From Ephydatia muelleri (lineage: Eukaryota > Porifera > Demospongiae > Spongillida > Spongillidae), in the NCBI GenBank assembly GCA_013339895.1, contig JABACO010000012.1, positions 1,219,023-1,283,022 on the forward strand: 64,000 nt of DNA, given 5' to 3'. Positions 15,084-42,709 of the stretch are shown piece after piece (the stretch's first letter is position 1; the number at the start of each line of letters is the position of its first letter). The translations under genes and the position numbers were made by a program. The notes below the pieces were generated by a model. It made no database searches. It was not told the origin of the DNA and was given only the letters and a program-made list of their open reading frames with translations.

Positions 15084-18000
15084 ATGTCTACAGAACAATC
15101 TTATTCACAATGGTTGACCAGATTTGAGCGAGTGTGTAATGTTTGTAAAAGCCCTGAGTTTCCATTGGATAAAATGATAGGTTACCAGCTATTTCTTCTG
15201 AATTTTGGTCAGGTTAATGCAAACTTTGAACTAGCAGAGCTACTTCAACTGAAATATCCACTTTCTCCATTTATTCTGACTTCAAGACATGCTTATATAC
15301 GTTCCAGTGACACTTGGGCAATGGAGTTGTTGAGTAATCTCCATCGTCAAGGCAATCCAGAACCCAAAGCAGTTTGGTTGGTAGATTCTGAGAATTCCTG
15401 GTCTAAATTTCAACAGCAGACCCGACCCATTCCAATTTCTGAATCGTTGGACACAATTGCATTACTTCAGTTAGTTTCAGAAAGAATGGTTCCATTGTGG
15501 ATAACAATCGAAAAGAACGAACAGCAACTAAAGAAGGCTACCATGTTAAAGCAAAGCTTAATAAAGGCTTGGTCTGAAAAGAAAATTCAAGAAACAATAG
15601 AAGAAAATTTAAGACCACTTTTTAGGGACGTTTTAAATCAAAAGAAAGTCTTACTCACCAATGATATGCAACAAGCATTAAATAAAACGTTAGGCACGCA
15701 ATCATGTGTCAAAGACATTAAAGATTGGTTAAATAAGGAAATAGAATCCAAAGTCCAGGTAGCATTTTATTACAGTGAGAAGATTTTGGCGAAAAAAGCT
15801 TTAGTTATTTGTGACCACACAGGACAACTTCAGATCTTTAAAAACGTGTTGGATACAATTGATGATCGAATTGAGTTGTTCTATCGTCAAGGCAATCCAA
15901 AAGCAAAAACAGTTTGGTTGGTAGATTCTGTGCATTTTTGGTCTGAATTTGAACGATACATCCAACCCATTCCAATTTCATTGCCTGACACACATTTTCA
16001 AGCTATAGTTGAGGCGATTTTAAGAAATGGTGGATTTTTAACTGCTCCATTGTGGATAATTATTGAAAAAGACTTGCAGACTGAGAGTACTCAAAGTCTT
16101 AAGGTTAAATTTAAGCAAAGTTTAAAGGAGGCTTTTGCTGAAAATCAATTTGTAGAAGAGAAAGTCCTAAATGATTTAGAGGTGGGATTTTATTACAAGG
16201 AAAATGGTTTGGGAATAGAAGCTTTGGTTATTTGTGAGTATATAGGAGAACTTCAGAGTTTTAAAAGTGTGCTAGATAATTTGGGATATCGAATGGATCC
16301 TATAAAAGCAATTCGTTTGGTATTATGCAACTTTCCACAATTATTTCATGATCGTCCTGACACTGAAAGGTTTTTTGATAAGTATTTAAAAACGAAAGTT
16401 TTTACCTCCTTAACACAAGATGAAAGTGATCTCATTACAAAAACTGTGAAGCCATCAATCATTGCTACAATAATGCAGAACAACCCATCTACACTCCAGA
16501 CGTACACAGAGGACAGTATCACCAATATTCTAAGCCAGTTATATGAATTGCAACAGACATTTCCAATGGAAAGCAGTATTTATTTTAAATTTATAGAACG
16601 ATGTTTGCAAACTATTAGATGTAAAGTATCTTCTTGTGATTCTTTCTTTCTGAATGTGGCTATCCCAGAACTGGTAGATGTAGTGCAATCATTGCGCACA
16701 CCATGCAGTCTAACCCAGGTTGTTCGACACACTCAAAGAGTGTCAGAAGTGTTGTTGTTGTTTTTTGAAACATTTCAGCCTAAGTGTTTGCTAAGTGAAA
16801 TAGTGACCACAGAGTATTTTCGTGATTTCCCAGTTCAGGGTGTTAGTCTGACACCCTATGCAATGCGGGCTTTTGCACGAGTTTTCCAGCTGATAGATAA
16901 ATATTCTACTTCTCCTAAGCCTCTGCGTGTGTCTGTAACCACTCAAAGTTATTATGAGTGGCTGCAAAACTTGGAGAGACTTGATCCATGTAAAATTTCT
17001 GTGCTGCTCGTCCAACATTTGAATGATGCAGATCCCAATTCAGATGTGTTTTTTGTTGAAATACATCCCAACAATGTTGCTGTAGCTAAACAGTTTTCCC
17101 ATGATGTAAATGGGCTTGTTCAGCAACTATCTAAGAAGCCTCCTGAACAAAGGAGTACGCTGGTCGTTGATATTACTTTAAATGCATTAAATGATCATGA
17201 AGTGAAAGTTCTTATTTCCCAGGCATTACAATTGATTAACGATGGACGCTTGAATCTTATATTGATTCAAAGCTTAACAAAGTTCTCTCAACTGGGTTTA
17301 GATAAAAGAAGTGCCGGTTTGTTAATAGTATTGAACAATAATGATGACTATTGGAAAGGTGCCAATGCAGAATTAAAGACACTTGAAAAAGCCGAGCCGG
17401 TTGATGACACTACCTTGCGATTTTTTTCCTATTTTTATCAGTATGCTGATGATCACCAACAATATATCAAAAGCATCAATCATAATACCCGTTATGTATA
17501 CAAGTCTGTGATGGAACAACTTGATCAGCTGGAAGTGCTGAGTAGAGAACGTTTCCAGTTAACCTTGAGTTCTGATCCCAGTGCATGTTACATTGCCTTG
17601 AATGCAAGTGGCTGGGTAGGAATTGTCAATGAAGATTTCAGACTGACAGAAAAGGGAATGGAAAAGTTTTTAGAAGATTTATTAGAACATTTTATTCATC
17701 CTCTTTGTCGGTTGTTGAATTTATCGTTAACGGAAAGGATGAGTATTGGGTTTCCACTCTCCAGTGTCAACGTTGTGTTTGATTCGCTGCGGATCACAAT
17801 TGGATTAGAGAGTGAAGAGGAACTGAATCATTATACAGATGTGTTAGCGTTTGTTGCATTTGTTTTGAACCGAATTAGAAAACCAGAACTCTTTTTGAAA
17901 GATGATTTTCGTAAAGCGTATTTTTTGGAAAAGGTAAATCAGTTTTCTGCTATGACATCAAATCAATCGACGTATTCTGTCACCTATTACATAACTGAAG

Positions 18001-19070
18001 GGTTAAAAAGGATAGTCTACATCAAGAATGGTGTGATGAAGATTGGGAAGGAAGAATCCGATCAGTGTGTCTATTATTGTGAATCTAAAATTAAAGTGCG
18101 TGTGCGGGGGGATGAAAATGAAACATGTTTTAATAAACTCAGCATTTCAGCAAAGAGGATGCTAGTAGCCTGTTTTACACAAATTCTTAACCCTAACCCT
18201 GACCAATTCCAGGCAGATGATTCCAATCAATGTGTAGGCATATCTTTTGACAACTCGTCTAAAGAAGTTTGCATTGAAAGCTTGGAAATGCTTTCCCCTT
18301 GGAATGCAAAACGAATGTATGGTCCATTCCCACCAAATTCAGCTCATTTCTATCTACACCACATGAATATTTCTTATATAGAAGACTTAAAACACATGAA
18401 TGAAAAGAAAGTCACCATTTATGTCAAACAAGGGAGTATGTGCTTTCCTTTGTTGGAAATGCCACTTGAAGATAGAGAGTTTCTATTTTCTGAAGGAGCA
18501 TATACAAGTGAACGACATCATAGTCAGCAGATTGATATGCAGTATATTCCAAAAGGTAATCACATACAGGTAAAGGTAGAAAGGAATACAATAGAGATTG
18601 AAAGAGACTTGATTTGTGTTTCAATACCTGGTGTGACCGTTTTTCACCGTTTCTTAGATGATCAATTAAGCTATTTTGAAATTGATTATTGGTCTATTAA
18701 AGACCCCTTGTTGGCACGTTTTATGAGATTAATGACAGCAGTTTATGTCAAAGAGTTTAAGCAAATTGAATTTGCAGCACGAGATAACAGACTTACTCAT
18801 TTTATTATGAAGCTTGACTTAGAAACAGGGAAGACTTTCATGGCTGAAGCAACTAAAGTTGTATATAAAAGTCGGTATCATTTACTTCATCTCTTGGAGG
18901 CTTCTAACACTACTCCTGTGAATGACACACCTTATGTGTTTTCTTCTTTGTCAACCTCTCCTAATGGAAACGAATTGGTAGCCAGAATCAAAAATCGGGC
19001 TCTGATCATGGCAGCATTAAATCTGGCTGCTTCACAATCTGGAATGGTAGCTCCAAGCAGTGCACCTTAA
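15084..19070 (+). CDS. Large uninterrupted gene of unknown family, 1328 codons
   Basis: I do not recognise this protein. The frame runs 1328 codons without interruption, unlike the other genes here, whose exons are 60-490 bp. Composition is that of a real soluble globular protein (rich in Leu, Lys, Glu, Asn, Ser), with no signal peptide or obvious membrane span. Residues about 87-264 and 266-405 are two copies of one module: HRQGNP, then VWLVDS, PIPIS, PLWI-IEK, FYY and KALVIC---G-LQ-FK-VLD. The remaining 900 residues look unique and end AASQSGMVAPSSAP. The frame stays open upstream to 15003 and a TTTTCTTAG acceptor-like site ends at 15028, so the true start may lie in an upstream exon. A partial tandem copy downstream has decayed while this copy is intact, which suggests selection. 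It could be a horizontally acquired, transposon-borne or lineage-specific gene. Confidence 0.85.
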   Translation: MSTEQSYSQWLTRFERVCNVCKSPEFPLDKMIGYQLFLLNFGQVNANFELAELLQLKYPLSPFILTSRHAYIRSSDTWAMELLSNLHRQGNPEPKAVWLVDSENSWSKFQQQTRPIPISESLDTIALLQLVSERMVPLWITIEKNEQQLKKATMLKQSLIKAWSEKKIQETIEENLRPLFRDVLNQKKVLLTNDMQQALNKTLGTQSCVKDIKDWLNKEIESKVQVAFYYSEKILAKKALVICDHTGQLQIFKNVLDTIDDRIELFYRQGNPKAKTVWLVDSVHFWSEFERYIQPIPISLPDTHFQAIVEAILRNGGFLTAPLWIIIEKDLQTESTQSLKVKFKQSLKEAFAENQFVEEKVLNDLEVGFYYKENGLGIEALVICEYIGELQSFKSVLDNLGYRMDPIKAIRLVLCNFPQLFHDRPDTERFFDKYLKTKVFTSLTQDESDLITKTVKPSIIATIMQNNPSTLQTYTEDSITNILSQLYELQQTFPMESSIYFKFIERCLQTIRCKVSSCDSFFLNVAIPELVDVVQSLRTPCSLTQVVRHTQRVSEVLLLFFETFQPKCLLSEIVTTEYFRDFPVQGVSLTPYAMRAFARVFQLIDKYSTSPKPLRVSVTTQSYYEWLQNLERLDPCKISVLLVQHLNDADPNSDVFFVEIHPNNVAVAKQFSHDVNGLVQQLSKKPPEQRSTLVVDITLNALNDHEVKVLISQALQLINDGRLNLILIQSLTKFSQLGLDKRSAGLLIVLNNNDDYWKGANAELKTLEKAEPVDDTTLRFFSYFYQYADDHQQYIKSINHNTRYVYKSVMEQLDQLEVLSRERFQLTLSSDPSACYIALNASGWVGIVNEDFRLTEKGMEKFLEDLLEHFIHPLCRLLNLSLTERMSIGFPLSSVNVVFDSLRITIGLESEEELNHYTDVLAFVAFVLNRIRKPELFLKDDFRKAYFLEKVNQFSAMTSNQSTYSVTYYITEGLKRIVYIKNGVMKIGKEESDQCVYYCESKIKVRVRGDENETCFNKLSISAKRMLVACFTQILNPNPDQFQADDSNQCVGISFDNSSKEVCIESLEMLSPWNAKRMYGPFPPNSAHFYLHHMNISYIEDLKHMNEKKVTIYVKQGSMCFPLLEMPLEDREFLFSEGAYTSERHHSQQIDMQYIPKGNHIQVKVERNTIEIERDLICVSIPGVTVFHRFLDDQLSYFEIDYWSIKDPLLARFMRLMTAVYVKEFKQIEFAARDNRLTHFIMKLDLETGKTFMAEATKVVYKSRYHLLHLLEASNTTPVNDTPYVFSSLSTSPNGNELVARIKNRALIMAALNLAASQSGMVAPSSAP

Positions 19071-21400
19071 GACAGTTTTGGACTGTTGTACATGACCTTC
19101 ATAAAATGTATATACTTTCATTATGTATTGCTGCATTGTCTTTGAGTATATTATTAGCACACAATTCTGAATATTCACATTATCGTTCGCATTTTCCGCT
19201 TTACCTTCTTTTATCAGATGTGTGCATTTGAAAATATAGAATCTGCAATGGAATGCTGTACGGATCTCACAATTTACAGTTCAATGATAAGTTCACTCAT
19301 GACTCTGGAGGGGATTGCGAGGTAGGGAAAGTGAAGCAAATTATAATCTGGACATGCATGGATGCGGGCATCCTGGCTCACATTACGCATCGCTGTAAGC
19401 TTGCAACACATACGCATCATATAGGATCCTGCGGCTTTCATTTCAGTGCTGGGCGAACAGCACGAACCTTTGCAAAGTTGGGGGGAGGGGAACCTATTAT
19501 GTTAGTGTTGCAGCTACAGCGTGCTCTTTTAGAAGAGGAGTAATAGGCCAATTACCCTTCCAAGCATGTGATGCATGCATGGGTATGCGTTTTCAATCTT
19601 GTATTGATTCAAAGCTTAACAAAGTTCTCTCAACTGGGTTTAGATAAAACGAAGTGCCAGTTTGTTCATAATGTTGAACAATAATGATGACCATTGGAAA
19701 GGTGCCAATGAAAAATTGAAGACACTTGAAAAAGTGATGACGCTATCTTGCGACCTTTTTTCCTATTTTTATCAGTGTGCTCACAATCTCCGACAATATA
19801 TCAAAACAGTAATACCTGTTATGTATACGATTCTGTGATAAGACAACTTGATCAGCTGGAAGTGCTGAGTAGAGAACATTTCCAGTTAACCTTGAGTTCT
19901 GATCCCAGTGCATGTTACATTGCCTTGAATGCAAGTGGCTTGGTAGGAATTGTCAATGAAGATTGACTGACAGAAAAGGAAATGGAACCGTTTTTAGTAG
20001 ATTTATTAAAACTATTAATTCATCCTCTTTGTCGCTTGTTAAATTTATCGTTAACGGAAAGGATGAGTATTGGGTTTCCACTCTCCAGTGTCAACGTTGT
20101 GTTTGATTCGTTGCGGATCACGATCGGGTTGGAGAGTGAAGAGGAATTGTATTGTTATACAGATGTACGTGCATTTGTTGCATTTGTTTTGAACCGATTT
20201 AGACAACCAGAACTCTTTTTGAAAGAAGATTTTCGTGATAAGAAAAAGTAAATCAGTTTTCAGCAATAACATTAGGTCACGAAGTGTTGTGTGACCTATC
20301 AAGATAAGTTTTTTTTAAATATGACAGTTCGCATCGTGGTCCAGTATATTCCAATAGGTAATCACATACAGGTAAAGGTAGAGGGGAATGCAATAGAGAT
20401 TGAAAGAGACTTGATTTGTGCTTCAAAGCCTGGTGTGACCATTTTTCGCCTTTTCTTAGGTGCTGGATTAAGCTATTTTGAAATTGATTAAACATCCTTT
20501 GTTGGCACGTTTTATGAGATTAATGACAGCAGTTTATATCTAAGAGTTAAAGAACATCGAATTTGCAGCACGAGATAAAAGACTTACTGTATTATGAAAA
20601 TTGACTCAGCTGGAGGGCAGACTTTAATCGCTGTAGTAACTAAAGTTGTAGATCAGAGTGGGCATCATATACTCATCTCTTGGAGGCTGCTTCTGTGAAT
20701 GACAGGCCTTATATGTTTTCTTCTTTGTCAACCTCTCCTAATGAAAACGAATTGGTAACCAGTGTCACAAATCGGGCTCTGATCATGGCAGCGTATGAAC
20801 CATTAAAGCAGGCTGCTTCACAATCTGGAACAGTAGCTCCAAGCAGTGCACCTTAAGACAGTTTTGGACTGTTGTACATGATCTACTTTCATTATGTATT
20901 GCTGCATATATCATTAACACACAATCACTCGCATTCACCACGTAACAAGAAACCCCCTGTTATCAGATGTGTGCATTTGACAATATAGAGCCTGCAATGG
21001 AGTATCGTGCATCTAAGGCGGGATCTTAGGCATGCGGAGTCAGGAGTGTTCAATGGCAAGTTCACTCATGATGTTAGTCTAGCCATCTTGAGGGCATTGC
21101 GAGGTGGGGGAAGTGAAGCAAATTATAATGCTGATCACATCTGACGTGCATCCTGCATGCATGGTTCACAACTGCATGCATGGTTCACATTACACATAGT
21201 TGTATAAGCTTGCAGCACCTACACACATCATGTAGGATTCTGTGGCTTTCATTTCATAGCTGGTCGAACAGCGCCTAGTTATTTCAGCTTTGCAGGGGCG
21301 AGGGGGGGGGGGGCAGCTACAGCGTGCTCTTTTAGAAGAGGAGTAATGGGCCAATTATCCTTCCAAGCGTGTGATGCATGCATGGGTATGCGTTTTCAAT
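19071..21400. repeat. Tandem segmental duplication, second unit 19596-21400
   Basis: The 3' flank of the intact gene (19071-19595) recurs after the pseudogene (20857-21402). Shared landmarks are GACAGTTTTGGACTGTTGTA, CAGCGTGCTCTTTTAGAAGA and GATGCATGCATGGGTATGCG. The unit is therefore the 3' half of the gene plus about 0.5 kb of flank. The junction at about 19596 carries the short shared sequence AATCTT, consistent with a microhomology-mediated or unequal-exchange origin. Confidence 0.88.
19596..20856 (+). pseudogene. Decayed tandem copy of the 3' half of the 1328-codon gene
   Basis: Starting near 19596 the sequence matches the intact gene from about 17255 (shared CTTAACAAAGTTCTCTCAAC) through to the same C-terminus and stop (AGTGCACCTTAAGACAG at 20846 versus 19061). 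It then also copies about 500 bp of 3' flank, up to about 21400. Frameshifts, stops and internal deletions are visible, including loss of roughly 0.6 kb that corresponds to 17920-18540 of the parent. Fragments such as SSDPSACYIALNASG remain readable. It has no start codon region and no intact frame, so it is a pseudogene from a segmental tandem duplication. Confidence 0.9.
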
Positions 21401-21746
21401 TTTTGTTGCATTGGTGAGCTTGTGCAATTAGTGTATAAAGAAGTTGATGCATATCTATAAACACCAACTTCACAATATTAAGTTGATCATGAAGCATTGA
21501 GCGAAAGTGCACAAAGGAATGCCTGAGCTGATCTGGCAATGAGATCCGGCTACACTCTATCGAGAAATGACCCTAGATGTAGTACATGTACTTGTTTACA
21601 AGCTTGGACTCCTGCTTATGCGGTAAACGGCTTATGACGTCATCGGTGCCATTAAAATTATCGGCGTGGGGAAAATTGCTGATACAACTGCTACAAGTGT
21701 CACTTTTCGGCCAGGAAGGTGAAACATCAAACGTACGACGTACAAC

Positions 21747-30253
<8,507 letters not shown>

Positions 30254-30469
30254 AGGAGACTCCAGTGAGCGTTATTTGGAACAAGCAAATGGAAGTAGAA
30301 AAGAAGGTTGTGCAGTAGATAGAAGGTTAACTTGCTCTTGTTTATATCATTTAATGTGTGTTTCGTGTGTTGTTGCCCACCACTGACATTTATAACTTAA
30401 TGCTCTCATAAATCATGAATTTTGCTGCCATTCAAAAATATTTCATCCATTTTTACGGATGACTCATGA

Positions 30470-30642
30470 TCATCATCATGAGAGTACCCCTGTGGATTGT
30501 CATCCATCATGAGAGTACCCCTGTGGACTGTCATCCATCATGAGAGTACCCCTGTGGACTGTCATCCATCATGAGAGTACCCCGTGGACTGTCATCCATC
30601 ATGAGAGTACCCCTGTGGACTGTCATCCATCATGAGAGTACC
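30470..30642. repeat. Minisatellite (about 30 bp) abutting the assembly gap
   Basis: Five to six copies of a unit containing CATGAGAGTACCCCTGTGGA run straight into the N run at 30643. The repeat probably caused the assembly break. Confidence 0.93.
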
Positions 30643-31642
30643 NNNNNNNNNNNNNNNNNNNNNNNNNNNNNNNNNNNNNNNNNNNNNNNNNNNNNNNNNN
30701 NNNNNNNNNNNNNNNNNNNNNNNNNNNNNNNNNNNNNNNNNNNNNNNNNNNNNNNNNNNNNNNNNNNNNNNNNNNNNNNNNNNNNNNNNNNNNNNNNNNN
30801 NNNNNNNNNNNNNNNNNNNNNNNNNNNNNNNNNNNNNNNNNNNNNNNNNNNNNNNNNNNNNNNNNNNNNNNNNNNNNNNNNNNNNNNNNNNNNNNNNNNN
30901 NNNNNNNNNNNNNNNNNNNNNNNNNNNNNNNNNNNNNNNNNNNNNNNNNNNNNNNNNNNNNNNNNNNNNNNNNNNNNNNNNNNNNNNNNNNNNNNNNNNN
31001 NNNNNNNNNNNNNNNNNNNNNNNNNNNNNNNNNNNNNNNNNNNNNNNNNNNNNNNNNNNNNNNNNNNNNNNNNNNNNNNNNNNNNNNNNNNNNNNNNNNN
31101 NNNNNNNNNNNNNNNNNNNNNNNNNNNNNNNNNNNNNNNNNNNNNNNNNNNNNNNNNNNNNNNNNNNNNNNNNNNNNNNNNNNNNNNNNNNNNNNNNNNN
31201 NNNNNNNNNNNNNNNNNNNNNNNNNNNNNNNNNNNNNNNNNNNNNNNNNNNNNNNNNNNNNNNNNNNNNNNNNNNNNNNNNNNNNNNNNNNNNNNNNNNN
31301 NNNNNNNNNNNNNNNNNNNNNNNNNNNNNNNNNNNNNNNNNNNNNNNNNNNNNNNNNNNNNNNNNNNNNNNNNNNNNNNNNNNNNNNNNNNNNNNNNNNN
31401 NNNNNNNNNNNNNNNNNNNNNNNNNNNNNNNNNNNNNNNNNNNNNNNNNNNNNNNNNNNNNNNNNNNNNNNNNNNNNNNNNNNNNNNNNNNNNNNNNNNN
31501 NNNNNNNNNNNNNNNNNNNNNNNNNNNNNNNNNNNNNNNNNNNNNNNNNNNNNNNNNNNNNNNNNNNNNNNNNNNNNNNNNNNNNNNNNNNNNNNNNNNN
31601 NNNNNNNNNNNNNNNNNNNNNNNNNNNNNNNNNNNNNNNNNN
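30643..31642. other. Assembly gap of exactly 1000 N
   Basis: No sequence. The round length suggests a nominal gap size. The first bases after it (from GATCTGGGTAATGATTGTAT at 31643) match the intron of receptor C at 59774. The gap therefore falls in the equivalent intron of receptor B, and anything 5' of that in B is missing or lies inside the gap. Confidence 0.98.
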
Positions 31643-31944
31643 GATCTGGGTAATGATTGTATTCATCACTATTTACAGAGCAACTTTAGTGTCTTCCACC
31701 ATCACAGTTGCAGCTGTTAAATCATAACTATGTCCTATTCCCCCAATGTAGTCCATAAACATTTAGTCCAGGGGTTAAGTGGTGAAGTCATCCAGGGGTT
31801 AAATGGTGATATAGTCCAGGGGTTAAATCATAACTATGTCCTATTCCCCCAATGTAGTCCATAAACATTATTAACACTTCTCTTATCCAGTCACATTAAA
31901 ATCATCTCATTTAGGTGACTATTACGCAGTTGTAACATACTGTT

Positions 31945-32236
31945 CACCACTTCACCCCCCACCTCCCCACCATCACACCACCTCACCCCCACCTCCCCAC
32001 CATCACACCACCTCACCCCCACCATCACACCACCTCACCCCCACCTCCCCACCATCACACCACCTCACCCCCACCTCCCCACCATCACACCACCTCACCC
32101 CCACCTTCCCGCCATCACACCACCTCACCCCCACCTCCCCACCATCACCACCTCACCTCCACCTCCCCACCATCACACCACCTCACCTCCACCTCCCCAC
32201 CATCACACTACCTCACCCCCACCTCCCCACCATCAC
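31945..32236. repeat. CACC-rich minisatellite at the acceptor of receptor B CR2 exon
   Basis: Roughly nine copies of a 25-32-bp unit built from CACCTCACCCCCACCTCCCC and ACCATCACAC end exactly at the 3' splice site CCATCACAG (32238). Receptor A has about two copies (27848-27908) and receptor C about eleven (59960-60318) in the same place. Confidence 0.92.
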
Positions 32237-32238
32237 AG

Positions 32239-41892
<9,654 letters not shown>

Positions 41893-42099
41893 AATGTTTG
41901 CATTTGTTTGTGGTCTTTGTGTGTTATGGATATACTGTGAGATTCAGATGTGGTGATAATAGAAAATGCATGCCAAATGTTATCATTGGACAGAGTACTT
42001 TTAACACTTGACCAACAGAGCACACGCACGAACTCCTGTTGTCGTGCAAATGTTTTGCAAGCGTGCATATGTGCACACGCAAGAGGCCACTCACCTCAG

Positions 42100-42704
42100 A
42101 AGTTATGTTGGTACAGTGAAGGGTGTATTTACTGATGCAATATCTAAGGAGATGTCAGAGTATTATAGTTTGTGTCATTCATTCAAGAAGCTCCTCAGGT
42201 AAGGACAGACTATGTGCTCAGAGGCAATAAAGATGCCTAAACCATGGTTTGGACTGGAGATTCTTCAAGCCATGATGGCATCTTGAGTCTTGTAGAATGC
42301 CAGGTGTGTGCTAAAAGCTTGCACATAGATGTGATCCCCAGGTTGTCCTCACCAAGGTGTTTGAACTAGGGGAGTACCACCACAAGCTGAGGGACAGTCC
42401 AGACGAGGGTGTGGCAGCTGAGAGTAGTCTGGTCACTTTCAGGGATCATGGGCTGTTGTCAGTGAAGCTCCTAAGGAAGTTTCCCAATAGACCCTTTCCT
42501 TTAAAACCCCCGGACGTGACATCACTCATTAACGTATACTTAACCCAATTCGTGAAGTACGTTGATTAGTGATGTCACATCCGAAGTTCTTCTTAAAGGG
42601 AAGGGTCTATGACTACAAAGAGGGTCTGGTCACTCCTCACTATCTATTGCAGTTACTGTTGAGTGTTGGGGCAATAGCTGTGATGAGAGATGGTGGGTAC
42701 ACTT
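42100..42704 (+). other. Possible remnant of an unrecognised gene
   Basis: Three plus-strand stretches read like protein. Near 42100-42198 there is VFTDAISKEMSEYYSLCHSF, ending at AG|GTAAGG. From 42342, after CCCCAG, there is VFELGEYHHKLRDSPDEG. At 42608-42704 there is EGLVTPHYLLQLLLSVGAIA, ending at a stop. The phases do not join cleanly and a small inverted-repeat element sits between the last two. I do not recognise the protein. It may be a decayed gene, or chance frames in the 3' region of receptor B. Confidence 0.25.
42490..42607. mobile_element. 118-bp inverted-repeat element (MITE)
   Basis: The ends GACCCTTTCC(T)TTAA and TTAAAGGGAAGGGTC are inverted, and the inner parts GACATCACT and AGTGATGTC also pair. 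It is flanked by TA on both sides (42488-42489 and 42608-42609), which suggests a TA target duplication. Confidence 0.7.
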
Positions 42705-42709
42705 GATGC

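Noticed and set aside
18180..18204. TTAACCCTAACCCTGACC as a telomere-like repeat
   Set aside because: Fewer than three units, in frame inside the 1328-codon gene (encodes NPNPD); chance similarity.
30571..31720. Open frames of about 350-360 codons across the N run
   Set aside because: They consist of undetermined bases and carry no information.
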